Source: Bradyrhizobium sp. Tv2a-2
Lineage (GTDB): Bacteria; Pseudomonadota; Alphaproteobacteria; Rhizobiales; Xanthobacteraceae
DNA: 64,000 bases
Direction: 5' to 3'
Assembly (NCBI RefSeq): GCF_000472425.1
Contig: NZ_AXAI01000007.1
Coordinates: 199,464 to 263,463, forward strand
Shown here piece by piece: positions 16,911-27,158 of this stretch (position 1 is the stretch's first letter; each line of letters opens with the position of its first letter). A model generated the notes under the pieces. That model was not told the DNA's origin. It saw only the letters and a program-made list of their open reading frames with translations, and did no database searches. The position numbers and the translations under genes are program-made.

Positions 16911-17828
16911 ATGCTGCTGCTCGTCGAACAGATTTTGAATGGACTGCAGTTCGGGCTGCTGTTGTTCCTGCTTGCAGCCGGATTGACCCTGGTGTTCGGC
17001 ATCATGGACCTGGTCAATCTGGCGCATGGCTCGCTCTACATGATGGGCGCCTATTTCGCCGCGACCTTTGTCGCCTGGACCGGGAGCTTCGTGCTCGGTG
17101 CGGTGCTGGCGCTGGGTGCAACGCTGGTGCTCGGCATGGTGCTGGAGTTCACCACGCTCCGGCATCTCTATGGCCGTGATCATCTCGACCATGTTCTGGC
17201 GACATTCGGGCTGATCCTGTTTTTCAATGAAGCCGTGCGGCTGATCTGGGGCCCGGCGGGGCTGGCGCTGCCGCTGCCGCCCTGGCTGACGGTGCCGGTG
17301 CAGATCTTTCCCGGCATCTATTATCCGGCCTATCGCCTCGCCATCATCGTGGTGGCGCTGCTGGTTGCGCTCTTGCTCTATCTCGGGGTGATGCGCACCC
17401 GCATCGGCATGCTGATCCGCGCCGGCGCCTCCAATCGCGAGATGATCGGCGCGCTCGGCATCAACATCAAGCTGCTATACACCCTGGTGTTTGGCCTTGG
17501 CGCAGCGCTCGCGGGGCTCGCCGGGCTGATGCAGGCGCCGATCCTGACCGTGCAGATCGGCATGGGCGAGAACATTTTGATCCTCGCCTTTGTGGTGATC
17601 GTCATCGGCGGCATCGGCTCGATCCGCGGCGCATTCCTGGCCGCGATCTTTGTCGGCCTGATCGATACGCTCGGCCGCGCCTTCCTGCCCAATCTGCTGC
17701 GGCAGGTGCTGGACTCCGCCTCAGCCTCGACGGCGGCGCCCGCGCTGTCCTCGATGCTGATCTATCTCTTGATGGCAATGGTGCTGGTCGTGCGGCCGGA
17801 GGGGCTGTTTCCAGCCAACCGCCGATGA
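16911..17828 (+). CDS. branched-chain amino-acid-type ABC transporter permease (LivH-like)
   Basis: 305 residues, nearly all hydrophobic helices. LivH signatures are present: QFGLLLFLLAAGLTLVFGIMDLVNLAHGSLYMMGAY at the start and FVVIVIGGIGSIRGAFLAAIFVGLIDTLGRAF before the last helices. The stop overlaps the next permease by 4 bp. The ribosome-binding site is weak, and the preceding repeat may separate its expression from that of the binding protein. Confidence 0.92.
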   Translation: MLLLVEQILNGLQFGLLLFLLAAGLTLVFGIMDLVNLAHGSLYMMGAYFAATFVAWTGSFVLGAVLALGATLVLGMVLEFTTLRHLYGRDHLDHVLATFGLILFFNEAVRLIWGPAGLALPLPPWLTVPVQIFPGIYYPAYRLAIIVVALLVALLLYLGVMRTRIGMLIRAGASNREMIGALGINIKLLYTLVFGLGAALAGLAGLMQAPILTVQIGMGENILILAFVVIVIGGIGSIRGAFLAAIFVGLIDTLGRAFLPNLLRQVLDSASASTAAPALSSMLIYLLMAMVLVVRPEGLFPANRR

Positions 17829-18764
17829 AATCCGCGTTGCAAGTTCGTAGCGTCGTCTCCGCGCTCCTCGTCGCGGGACTTCTGCTGCTGCCGCTCTATT
17901 CGAGCCTCACCGGCAACATCTTCGTACTGACGATGTTTACCCGCATCGTGATCCTGGCGCTGGCCGCCGCAAGCCTGAACCTGATCATGGGGTATGGCGG
18001 CATGATGAGCTTTGGCCATGCTGCCTATCTGGGCATCGGCGGCTATGCGGTCGGCATGCTGGCGCAGGAAGGCATCGGCTCCGGCTTCATCCAGTTTCCT
18101 GTGGCGCTGGCCGCGTCGGCGATCTTCGCTCTGGTCATCGGCGCGCTGTCGCTGCGCACCCGTGGCGTCTACTTCATCATGATCACGCTCGCCTTCGCGC
18201 AGATGGCCTATTACGTCGCATCTGGCCTCGCGCGCTATGGCGGCGACGACGGGCTCACCATCTACAAGCGCAGCGATTTCGCCGGCCTGATCAACCTGTC
18301 GAACCGCGTGCAGTTCTATTATCTCTGCCTCGCCTGCCTGCTGCTGGTGCTGTTCTTGATCTGGCGCATCGTCAATTCCCGCTTCGGCATGGTGGTGCAG
18401 GGGCTGCGCTCCAACGAGCAGCGCATGCGGGCGATCGGCTTTCCCGGCACGCGCTATCGCCTTGTCTGCTTTGTCATCGCCGGCACCATGTGCGGGTTAT
18501 CAGGCGCGCTGCTCGCCAACAACACCGATTTCGTCAGCCCCGCCGTGATGTACTGGACCCGCTCCGGCGACCTGATGGTGATGGTGATCCTGGGCGGCAT
18601 GGGTACGCTGTTCGGGCCCGTGCTCGGCGCGGTGGTCTATCTCCTGCTGGAAGAGTTGTTGTCGCAGATCACCGAATACTGGGCCATCATCATGGGGCCG
18701 CTGCTGCTGTTGATCGTGCTGTTCGGCCGCGGTGGCATCATGGGCGTGCTGGGGAGGTTCTCGC

Positions 18765-18772
<8 letters not shown>
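17825..18772 (+). CDS. branched-chain amino-acid-type ABC transporter permease (LivM-like)
   Basis: 315 residues. LivM features: AAASLNLIMGYGGMMSFGHAAYLGIGGYA and the conserved GLRSNEQRMRAIGFPGTRYRL cytoplasmic loop, then GDLMVMVILGGMGTLFGPVLGA. It forms the membrane channel with the LivH-like protein. ATGA overlap with the gene before and an 8-bp overlap with the ATPase after show tight coupling. Confidence 0.92.
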
Positions 18773-19524
<752 letters not shown>

Positions 19525-19532
<8 letters not shown>

Positions 19533-20244
19533 TGCAGCGACATTGCTCGACGTCGAGGGCATCGAGACCTGCTATGGCCTGAGCCAGGTGCTGTTCGGGC
19601 TGTCGCTCGCGATCAAGCGCGGCGAGATGGTCTCGCTGATGGGCCGCAACGGCATGGGCAAGACCACCACCATCCGCTCCATCATGGGGCTAACGCCCGC
19701 GCGCGCCGGTGCGATCCGCTTCGCCGGCACCGAGGTGCGCAGCCTGCCGTCCTATCGGATCGCCAAGCTCGGCATCGGCCTGGTGCCTGAGGGCCGACAG
19801 ATCTTTCCCAATCTCACCGTGCGCGAAAATCTCGTCGCAGCCTCTGCCAACCGGCTTGGCGCATCCGATCCCTGGACGCTGGACAAAATCCACGCACTGT
19901 TTCCACGACTGGCCGAGCGCGGTGCCAACATGGGCAACCAGCTTTCCGGCGGCGAGCAGCAGATGCTCGCGATCGGCCGCGCCCTGATGACCAATCCTCA
20001 TTTGTTGATCCTCGACGAGGCCACGGAAGGACTCGCGCCGCTGATCCGCGAGGAGATCTGGAACTGCCTGTCGATGCTGAAGGCGCGCGGGCAGTCGATC
20101 CTGGTGATCGACAAGAATGTCGAGAACCTCACCCGCATCTGTGACCGCCACTATATCATCGAGCGTGGCCGCACGGTGTGGAGCGGCTCCTCCGCCGATC
20201 TGATGGCCGAGCCGGGTCTGCAGCATCGTTATCTCGGCATTTGA
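19525..20244 (+). CDS. HAAT-type ABC transporter ATP-binding protein (LivF-like)
   Basis: 239 residues, overlapping the preceding ATPase by 8 bp. Walker A is GRNGMGKTT, the signature is LSGGEQQMLAIGRAL and Walker B is LLILDEATEGL. GMGKTT and ATEGLAP are the usual LivF variants. It is the last gene of the importer operon. Confidence 0.92.
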
Positions 20245-20360
20245 GCGGGGCTCTCGTCCCGCCGATGCGGTGAGAGCAATCCCCCCTTCCCAAAGGCACC
20301 CAGCCTCGGCTAAGATCGATTTCGCGGCGCAAAATGCCGCGGGAAGATCGTCGACGGCGG

Positions 20361-20729
20361 ATGCGCTGGTTCCGGGATAATGTCAGGCATGGGTCATGGC
20401 TCGCGCTGGTCGCGATCGCCATTAACCTTGCCTTGTCCTTTGGCCATATTCACGTCGCGGGTCAGGTTTCCGACCGTGGCCTGATCGCGGCCGCGCTCGG
20501 TGCAACCGACCATGGCAAGGCGCCCGGCCACCCCGACGGTCCGCTGGGCGATGATCTGTGTCCGATCTGCATCGCGACGAGCGCCATCGCCAGTGCGATT
20601 GCGTCGGCGCCGCCTGCCATCCCGCTGCAGCTCGACGCAACGGTCGTCGATCGCCCGGTCGCGCTGGTTCGTCTTGCCGTTACGCTGCCGCGCGCGCCAT
20701 TCCAGTCGCGCGGACCCCCGGTTTCCTGA
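20361..20729 (+). CDS. small membrane/periplasmic protein, DUF2946-like
   Basis: 122 residues from ATG 20361; an in-frame ATG at 20334 adds nine basic residues. One N-terminal hydrophobic segment (SWLALVAIAINLALSFGHIHV) is followed by a His/Asp/Pro-rich part and the motif DDLCPICIATSAIA, then a Pro-rich tail. A CPxC motif and this length fit DUF2946 proteins, which often sit next to TonB-dependent metal receptors. The receptor gene follows about 140 bp downstream. A role in metal handling is inference. Confidence 0.55.
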   Translation: MRWFRDNVRHGSWLALVAIAINLALSFGHIHVAGQVSDRGLIAAALGATDHGKAPGHPDGPLGDDLCPICIATSAIASAIASAPPAIPLQLDATVVDRPVALVRLAVTLPRAPFQSRGPPVS

Positions 20730-20807
20730 CGTAGTTCACTCCTTTCCCGCGTCTTGGCACTGCGTGCTGGACCACGCTGCTGAAGCGGGGGCGGAGTTGC
20801 GTTCGAG

Positions 20808-20837
20808 GGGTCGAGAGCTCTGTTGATGCCTCGACCC
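20808..20837. other. hairpin in the leader of the TonB-dependent receptor gene
   Basis: GGGTCGAG and CTCGACCC pair perfectly around a 14-base loop, 28 bp before the chosen start at 20866. No known riboswitch consensus was seen. It could affect mRNA stability or end upstream transcription. Confidence 0.4.
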
Positions 20838-20865
20838 AGTGAAATCCGGGGTCAGGTTACCAATA

Positions 20866-23262
20866 ATGGGTCTTTTCTCTTCGTCGATGCGCCAGGGAGC
20901 GCTCATATCCGTATCGTCACTTGCCTTGCTCGCTGCGATGGACGCGGCGGCGTTGGCGCAAAGCGACAATTCCTCGCAACCGCCGCCGGCTGCCGCCGCG
21001 CCGCAGCCGCCGGCCGCAACGCCAGCGCCTGAAGCGACGCCGGCGCCGCAACAGAACGCGACACCCGCGCCAGAGTCGTCACCCGCACCCGCAGCCCCAC
21101 AGCAGGCAGGCGGCGGCAATGTCCTTCCCGAGACCCGGGTCGTCGCGCCGGTCGAGCGCACGCGGCCGCGCAAGCCGCCGACCCAGCAGGTCGTGGCCAG
21201 CCCGCCGCCCCCCGCGCCGACCCAGGCGCAGGTCGTGACCGAGCAGAACCGGAAGCTCGATGCCGCGCGCCAGACCATCTACGCGCCGAGCGGCACCGCG
21301 CCCTACCTGATGACGCAGCAGAACATCGAGGCGTTGCCGCAGGGCGAGAACACCTCGCTCGACCGCGTGCTGCTGCAGGCGCCGGGCGTCAGCCAGGACT
21401 CGGCCGCGAGTGGTGATTTCCATATCCGCAACGAGCACGCCAATGCACAGTACCGCATCAACGGCATCATGCTGCCGGACGGTGTCGGCGCCTTCGGCCA
21501 GATCCTCGACACCGGCATCATCGGCAGCCTCGCGCTGATTACCGGCACGCTGCCGGCACAATATGGTCTGCGGACCGCAGGCGTCGTCGACATCCAGACC
21601 AAGGCCAGCGCCTTCGACAATACCGGCAAGGTCGGTGTCTATGGCGGCAGCCATGACACCGGCACGACCTATGGCGAATGGGGCGGCACGGTCGGGAACA
21701 CGCAGTACTTCGTCTCGGGGCGTTTCTTCACTAGCAATCTGGGCCTGGAAAATCCCACGTCATCCGTCAACGCGATCCACGATCACACCGACCAGGAGAA
21801 AGGCTTTCTCTATTTGTCGACGGTGATCGATCCGACCATGCGGCTCACATGGATGAGCGGTGTTGCCAACAGCGCCTTCCAGATTCCGAACAATCCGGGT
21901 CAGACGCCGGCGTTCTCGCCGTTCGGCATCACGAATTTCAATTCGGCCAACCTCAACGAGAATCAAACCGAGTTCAACGCGTTCAATGTGCTGGCGCTGC
22001 AATATTCCAGCAATGGTCTGGACCTGCAGACCTCCTACTTCAACCGTATCAGCACCGTGCATTTCACGCCTGACGTGATCGGCGACCTCGTCTTCAATGG
22101 CGTGGCGTCGGACGTCTATCGCCGCAGCTTGACCAACGGCATCCAAACGGATGGGTCCTATCGTGTGGCGGATGCCCATACGCTGCATTTCGGCTTCACC
22201 GCCAGCGCAGAGAATGCCTTTGTCAGCAATTTCTCCTCGGCCATCCTGCTGGACCCCGCTACGGGCCTTCCTATCGACGGCACCGTCGATCCGAACAATG
22301 TCACCAGCTTTCTCGACCAAAGTGCAAAGATTGGCTTCCTGTTCGGCACCTATATTGCCGACGAATGGAAGATCACGAACCAGGTCACCCTGAATTACGG
22401 GCTGCGCTTTGATCAGATGATGCAATATACGAATGCCAACCAGTTCAGCCCGCGCATCAGCGTGACCTATACGCCCTGGGATGGCACCGTATTTCACGCC
22501 GGCTATGCCCGCTATTTCACGCCGCCCGAGCTCGTGCTGGCGGCGCCGGTCAATCTCGCTCTGGTGCAGAACACCAGCCAGCAGCCGGAGGTCAACCTGG
22601 CCGATCCAGTGCTGCCCGAACGCTCCCATGTTTTCGACGTCGGCGTCACGCAGAAGTTGATGCCGGGCCTCGAAGTCGGTGTCGATAGCTATTACAAGAT
22701 CGCCCAGGATCTGCTGGACGATGGTCAGTTCGGCGCGGCCTATGTGTTGACGGCGTTCAACTACGCGAAGGGTAACAACTACGGCGTCGAGCTCACGGCC
22801 AAATATACCGACGGCCATTTCACCGCCTATAACAACTTCTCCTTTGCGCGCCAGATCGCGACCAACGTCGTCTCCAACCAATACCTCTTCGGTGCAGACG
22901 AACTGGCCTACATAGCGGCCAACTATGTCTACACCGATCATTCCCAATGGGTCTCGGGATCTGCCGGTGCATCCTACAAGTGGGACGAGGGCACCCGGCT
23001 GTCGGTGGACCTGCTCTACGGGAGCGGCCTGCGCGACGGCTTTGCCAATACCAGCACCGTGCCCTGGTATTCGCAGGTCAATCTCGGCGTCTCGCACGAG
23101 TTCAAATGGTTCGACAACGCAAAGCCGACGACGCTGCGCCTCGACGTCGTCAACCTTTTCGATACGACCTACGTGATCCGGGATGGATCCGGCATCGGCG
23201 TATTTGCCCCGCAATACGGGCCGCGCCGCGGATTCTTCTTCGGCATCTCGCAGAAGCTTTGA
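20866..23262 (+). CDS. TonB-dependent outer-membrane receptor
   Basis: 798 residues from ATG 20866; a GTG at 20839 is an alternative. The signal peptide ends near ALA at residue 31. A Pro/Ala/Gln-rich segment (about 35-120) precedes the plug domain (PYLMTQQNIEALPQGENTSLDRVLLQAPGV ... YRINGIMLPDGVGAFGQIL), then a beta-barrel that ends RRGFFFGISQKL. It should bring an unidentified substrate across the outer membrane with energy from the exbB-exbD-tonB genes directly downstream. The neighbouring DUF2946 protein hints at a metal or metal complex. No Fur box or cobalamin riboswitch was recognised. Confidence 0.87.
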   Translation: MGLFSSSMRQGALISVSSLALLAAMDAAALAQSDNSSQPPPAAAAPQPPAATPAPEATPAPQQNATPAPESSPAPAAPQQAGGGNVLPETRVVAPVERTRPRKPPTQQVVASPPPPAPTQAQVVTEQNRKLDAARQTIYAPSGTAPYLMTQQNIEALPQGENTSLDRVLLQAPGVSQDSAASGDFHIRNEHANAQYRINGIMLPDGVGAFGQILDTGIIGSLALITGTLPAQYGLRTAGVVDIQTKASAFDNTGKVGVYGGSHDTGTTYGEWGGTVGNTQYFVSGRFFTSNLGLENPTSSVNAIHDHTDQEKGFLYLSTVIDPTMRLTWMSGVANSAFQIPNNPGQTPAFSPFGITNFNSANLNENQTEFNAFNVLALQYSSNGLDLQTSYFNRISTVHFTPDVIGDLVFNGVASDVYRRSLTNGIQTDGSYRVADAHTLHFGFTASAENAFVSNFSSAILLDPATGLPIDGTVDPNNVTSFLDQSAKIGFLFGTYIADEWKITNQVTLNYGLRFDQMMQYTNANQFSPRISVTYTPWDGTVFHAGYARYFTPPELVLAAPVNLALVQNTSQQPEVNLADPVLPERSHVFDVGVTQKLMPGLEVGVDSYYKIAQDLLDDGQFGAAYVLTAFNYAKGNNYGVELTAKYTDGHFTAYNNFSFARQIATNVVSNQYLFGADELAYIAANYVYTDHSQWVSGSAGASYKWDEGTRLSVDLLYGSGLRDGFANTSTVPWYSQVNLGVSHEFKWFDNAKPTTLRLDVVNLFDTTYVIRDGSGIGVFAPQYGPRRGFFFGISQKL

Positions 23263-23297
23263 GCGGAGTGATGCAGAAACAGGAAAGCGAGAACCCT

Positions 23298-24110
23298 ATG
23301 CGACATCATGATCGCGAACCGCGTGCGCCCCTCCCGGGGCGCGCGTGTCGACTTCTTCCGATGCTTGCGGCCGGCGTGGCGCTCACGCTGGCGTCGCCTG
23401 CGTTCGCGCAAGGTGAAAATCCGCTGCTGCCGAAGAACCTGTCGCCCTGGGGCATGTTCCTCAACGCCGACATCGTTGTGAAGGCGGTGATGATCGGGCT
23501 CGCCATCGCGTCGCTGGTGACCTGGACCATCTGGCTCGGCAAGACTGTCGAGCTGCGAATGGCGACGCGCCGGGTGCGGCGGCGGCTCAGGCTGCTGGAG
23601 AGTGGCCCGCGTCTGGCGGAGGCTGTTCGCGTCTGCGACGGCGAGCGGGATGCTGTGGCGCAACTCGTGCTTACGACTGCGCGGGAGGCCGAGCTGTCCG
23701 GCGGCATCATCGATGACGGCTTCAAGGAGCGCGTCGCGCTGCGGCTGGAGCGGGTCGAAGCCGCGGTGACGCGACAGATCTCGCGCGGCACGGGCATCCT
23801 CGCAACGATCGGCGCCACCGCGCCCTTTGTCGGCCTGTTCGGCACGGTGTGGGGCATCATGAATGCCTTCATCGGCATCTCGGAATCCCACACCACCAAT
23901 CTCGCGGTCGTTGCGCCTGGCATCGCAGAGGCACTCCTGACCACCGCGATCGGCCTTGTGGCCGCGATCCCGGCGGTCGTGATCTACAACCACCTGGCGC
24001 GGGTGATCAGTGGCTACAAGGCGCTGCTCGGAGATGCCTCGGCGCAGCTGCTGCTGATGATCAGCCGCGGCGATCGCGCCAGCGCCCCGCGGCTGCGGGC
24101 GGCGGAGTGA
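23298..24110 (+). CDS. exbB: TonB-system energiser ExbB
   Basis: 270 residues from ATG 23298; ATG 23271 is also in frame but its GGAG is too close. An N-terminal signal (LLPMLAAGVALTLASPAFA) precedes three helices. The MotA/TolQ/ExbB domain has TGILATIGATAPFVGLFGTVWGIM and AEALLTTAIGLVAAIPAVVIYN. It forms the proton channel with ExbD and transmits force to TonB for the receptor at 20866-23262. Confidence 0.93.
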   Translation: MRHHDREPRAPLPGRACRLLPMLAAGVALTLASPAFAQGENPLLPKNLSPWGMFLNADIVVKAVMIGLAIASLVTWTIWLGKTVELRMATRRVRRRLRLLESGPRLAEAVRVCDGERDAVAQLVLTTAREAELSGGIIDDGFKERVALRLERVEAAVTRQISRGTGILATIGATAPFVGLFGTVWGIMNAFIGISESHTTNLAVVAPGIAEALLTTAIGLVAAIPAVVIYNHLARVISGYKALLGDASAQLLLMISRGDRASAPRLRAAE

Positions 24111-24115
24111 CCGAT

Positions 24116-24550
24116 ATGGCAGTTCGTCTGGGCACTCGCAGCAGCGGCGACGATCTCGAGATCCAGCACGAGATCAACGTCACGCCATTCATCGATGTCA
24201 TCCTCGTGCTGCTGATCATCTTCATGGTCGCGGCGCCGCTTGCAACCGTCGATATCGGCGTGAATTTGCCGGCGAGCACTGCGCCGGAGCAGCCGCGTCC
24301 GGATAAGCCGGTGTTCGTCACGGTCAAGAGCGATGGCGGAATCGCGATCGGCGAGACGATCGTGCCGCGCGAGGGCCTGGCAGGTGCGCTCGATGGCGCG
24401 ACGAATAGCCACAAGGACGAGACCATCTTCATTCGCGGCGACAAGGCGCTGAGCTATGGCGATCTCATGGAGGTCATGAACGTTCTGCGCGATGCCGGCT
24501 ATCTCAAGCTGGCACTGGTCGGGCTGGAAACCCCTGGTACGAAGCCATGA
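24116..24550 (+). CDS. exbD: TonB-system protein ExbD
   Basis: 144 residues. The N-terminal EINVTPFIDVILVLLIIFMVAAPL contains the single helix with the proton-carrying Asp that follows PFI. The C-terminal periplasmic domain includes FIRGDKALSYGDLMEVMNVLRDAG. GGAG from the exbB end serves as ribosome-binding site. The stop overlaps tonB by 4 bp. Confidence 0.93.
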   Translation: MAVRLGTRSSGDDLEIQHEINVTPFIDVILVLLIIFMVAAPLATVDIGVNLPASTAPEQPRPDKPVFVTVKSDGGIAIGETIVPREGLAGALDGATNSHKDETIFIRGDKALSYGDLMEVMNVLRDAGYLKLALVGLETPGTKP

Positions 24551-25269
24551 CGGCGTTTGCGCTGCATCTGCCCGAGCGAAGCGGTACGCCGCGCTGGATA
24601 CTTGCCGGCGCGGTGATCCTGGCCGTGCACGCGGCGATCGTGCTTGGCGTTGCGTTCTGGTATGTGCGGCAGCCACCAGTGCCGATGATTGTCCCGGCGA
24701 TTTCGGTGTCGCTCGCGCCTGTTGATGCCAGCTCGCCTGAGACGCAGAACCAGGACATCGCGGTCGGGCCGAGCATGCAGCAGGCCGAGGAACAGCCGAA
24801 GGAGCAGCCCAAGGTCGAGGACAAGCCGGTCGAGCAGGTGGTGCCACCGCCGCCGCAGCAACAGGCTGAGGTCACGCTGCCGACCGAGCAGAAGGAAGTT
24901 GAAAAACCCAAGCAGGAAGTCCAACCGCCTGCGCCGGAAACTCGCGCACCGCCGCCGACGCCGAAGGTCGCGCAGTTCAGCCAGGCCGCTTCAAATGCCT
25001 ACAATGCGCTGATCCTCGGCCATCTGCAGCGCTTCAAGCGCTATCCGGCCGCGGCTCACGGCGCGATGGGGGTCGTCACGGTTCGCTTCACGCTGAACCG
25101 GGCAGGCCAGGTGATCAAGAGCGAGGTGGAAAAGTCGTCCGGCAATGGCGTGCTCGACCGGGAAGCGCTCGACATCCTTCGCCGCGCCAATCCGTTCCCG
25201 GCGTTTCCCGCCGCCAAGTCCGTCGCCGATGATCTTTATATCGCTCCCATCAGGTTCGATCGCGATTAG
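24547..25269 (+). CDS. tonB: TonB family energy transducer
   Basis: 240 residues. One N-terminal helix (ILAGAVILAVHAAIVLGVAFWYV) carries a membrane His. A long Pro/Glu/Lys-rich spacer (about 60-140) crosses the periplasm. The C-terminal TonB domain (HLQRFKRYPAAAHGAMGVVTVRFTLNRAGQVI ... LDILRRANPFPAFP) contacts the receptor TonB box. It completes a receptor-exbB-exbD-tonB operon dedicated to one substrate. Confidence 0.92.
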   Translation: MTAFALHLPERSGTPRWILAGAVILAVHAAIVLGVAFWYVRQPPVPMIVPAISVSLAPVDASSPETQNQDIAVGPSMQQAEEQPKEQPKVEDKPVEQVVPPPPQQQAEVTLPTEQKEVEKPKQEVQPPAPETRAPPPTPKVAQFSQAASNAYNALILGHLQRFKRYPAAAHGAMGVVTVRFTLNRAGQVIKSEVEKSSGNGVLDREALDILRRANPFPAFPAAKSVADDLYIAPIRFDRD

Positions 25270-25299
25270 GATAGATCAGGGATCACGGGAGAAGGCTTT

Positions 25300-25620
25300 A
25301 TGTCGTTCAAGACCGCCGTGCTGCTGATCACCACCGCAATCGCGCTGCCGGGACTGGCCTCAGCCGACACACCGCACGGCGGCTCGACCATCCTGCGGGC
25401 CGCCTCCGGCGCAGGGTATGACTATGTCATCCATGTGCAGAATACCTACGACTACAAATATAATCCGGAGGTCCGCGCCGACCGTATTGTGCTGGCGAAG
25501 CGGATCGTGCGTCCGTTCTGCTCACGAAACCAGATCGTCGGCGAGGACAAGATCGAGACCGAGATTTTTGGGATCAAGCCGGGCAAGCCGGATTATGTGG
25601 TGTATGTGAAGTGTATGTAG
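25300..25620 (+). CDS. secreted hypothetical protein
   Basis: 106 residues with a signal peptide (MSFKTAVLLITTAIALPGLASA, cleavage after residue 22). The mature 84 residues contain one Cys near the middle (FCSRNQ) and a C-terminal Cys (YVKCM), which may form a disulphide. I do not recognise the family. It follows tonB by 30 bp on the same strand and could be read through from that operon. Downstream hairpins mark the end of the transcript. Confidence 0.6.
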   Translation: MSFKTAVLLITTAIALPGLASADTPHGGSTILRAASGAGYDYVIHVQNTYDYKYNPEVRADRIVLAKRIVRPFCSRNQIVGEDKIETEIFGIKPGKPDYVVYVKCM

Positions 25621-25634
25621 ACCCGCAGTTCTTC

Positions 25635-25679
25635 CCCTCTCTTTGTTTGTGGGAGAGGGTGCCGTCGCAAAGCGACGGC
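25635..25679. terminator. two hairpins between convergent genes
   Basis: CCCTCTC/GAGAGGG (25635-25659) and GCCGTCGC-AAA-GCGACGGC (25661-25679) lie between convergent genes ending at 25620 and 25688. They probably stop transcription from both sides, though there is no clear U-run. Confidence 0.55.
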
Positions 25680-25687
25680 GGCTGACG

Positions 25688-27124
25688 TCAAAACATCTCG
25701 AAATATTCGCGCTGTTCCCAATCCGACACTTCAGCCTGGAAGCGCTCGATCTCCGCGTTCTTGATGTGCACGTAGTAATCCACGAACTCGGCGCCCAGCG
25801 CGTTGCGGAAGAAGGAGTCCTCGTGCAGCGCGAATACGGCTTCGCGCAAGCTCTTCGGCAACAACGCCGCCTTGGTCTCATAGGGCGTGTCGGCAGATGG
25901 CGGGGGCTTGAGCTTGCGATCGACGCCGTCGAGCCCTGAGAGCACCTGCGAGGCCATGTAGAGATAGGGGTTGGCGGCCGGTTCGCCGATGCGGTTCTCC
26001 AGCCGTGTTGCTGGATCGTCCGGTCCGCCGAGCACACGGATCATGACGCCGCGATTGTCGCGGCCCCAGATCGCGCGGTCCGGCGCCAGTGAGTAGGAGC
26101 GGTAGCGCTTGTAGCCGTTGATGGTCGGTGTCGAGAACACGGCCGAGGCCCGCGCGTGCTGCAGCAGGCCGGCAAGATAGGCGCGGCCGAATTCGGACAG
26201 CGGCTCGCCGCTTTCCCTGGCCATGAAGGCGTTGTCGCCGCTGTCGCGCGCCACAATCGATTGATGCAGATGCCAGCCCGAGGCGAACACGTTGGGCAGC
26301 TTCGGCCGGCACATGAAGGTTGCGTGATAGCCGTGCCGGCGTGCGATCTGCTTCACAGCCGAGCGGAGCAGCACCATGTTGTCGGCGGGCACCAGGCCCG
26401 TCCTCGGCGCGAAGGTGAACTCGCACTGGCTGGGACCGAATTCGACTTCCACGGACCGCAGGGGAAGTCCGAGCGCGATGATGTCGCGGCGAATGATGTC
26501 AAGCGCCGGCTCCATCAGGTCGTAACGCTGCTCGGTCAGGTACTGATAGCCATGCGAGAGCAGGCTCACCTGCGGCGGCTGTCCGGGCTGGCCGGCATCC
26601 TGCGGCGCCATGCGCGGATCATCGAGCTTGAACAGATGAAATTCGACCTCGAGGCCGGCAACGAAATCGTAGCCGCGCTTGTCGAGGCCATCGAGCACCT
26701 TGCGAAACAGCTGGCGCGTCGAAAACGGGATCGGCCGCCCATCGGCGAAATAGATGTCGCAGAGCACCCAGCCCGTGGTCGGCGACCACGGCAGCACGCG
26801 GAACGTCGTCGGATCCGCCACCATCAAGACATCGGCGGCGCCTTCCATTTCCTTCATGCCAAAGCCGCCGCCGGCAGTGAACACCGGAAATACCGTGCGG
26901 TGCGAGGTGTCCTTGGCCAGCATCGTGGTGGTGATGCTGCAGCCGCTTTCGAGACAGCCAAGCGCCTCGGACGTCACCAGCGTCTTGCCGCGCAGGATGC
27001 CGTGCTGGTCGGCAAAGGACAGCCGGATGGTCTCGAGCTTTTGCTCCTCGGCGATGCGGCGCAGCCGCGTGGCCGCCTCCTTCTGCTCATCCGACCAGAG
27101 CGCGTGACGCGCGACGAAACTCAA
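25688..27124 (-). CDS. glutamine synthetase family protein (gamma-glutamyl-amine ligase-like)
   Basis: 478 residues from TTG 27124, chosen because AGGAG lies 7 bases upstream; the frame is open further but runs through a palindromic repeat. N-terminal beta-grasp: LSFADQHGILRGKTL. The catalytic domain carries EVEFGPSQCEFTFAP and HLHQSIVARD, then RLENRIGEPAANPYLYMASQVLSGLDG. These are hallmarks of glutamine-synthetase-like ligases such as PuuA, IpuC or the aniline enzyme subunit, rather than of GlnA. It lies downstream of, and in the same direction as, a Rieske oxygenase, so gamma-glutamylation of an amine before oxidation is possible. The substrate is unknown. Confidence 0.85.
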   Translation of the reverse strand: MSFVARHALWSDEQKEAATRLRRIAEEQKLETIRLSFADQHGILRGKTLVTSEALGCLESGCSITTTMLAKDTSHRTVFPVFTAGGGFGMKEMEGAADVLMVADPTTFRVLPWSPTTGWVLCDIYFADGRPIPFSTRQLFRKVLDGLDKRGYDFVAGLEVEFHLFKLDDPRMAPQDAGQPGQPPQVSLLSHGYQYLTEQRYDLMEPALDIIRRDIIALGLPLRSVEVEFGPSQCEFTFAPRTGLVPADNMVLLRSAVKQIARRHGYHATFMCRPKLPNVFASGWHLHQSIVARDSGDNAFMARESGEPLSEFGRAYLAGLLQHARASAVFSTPTINGYKRYRSYSLAPDRAIWGRDNRGVMIRVLGGPDDPATRLENRIGEPAANPYLYMASQVLSGLDGVDRKLKPPPSADTPYETKAALLPKSLREAVFALHEDSFFRNALGAEFVDYYVHIKNAEIERFQAEVSDWEQREYFEMF

Positions 27125-27158
27125 GGGGGGGCTCCTAAAAATAGCTCGAAGATCGGTC

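Noticed and set aside
20730-20865. Cobalamin riboswitch or Fur box upstream of the TonB receptor
   Set aside because: No B12-box consensus and no Fur-like palindrome could be found; only a simple hairpin is present.
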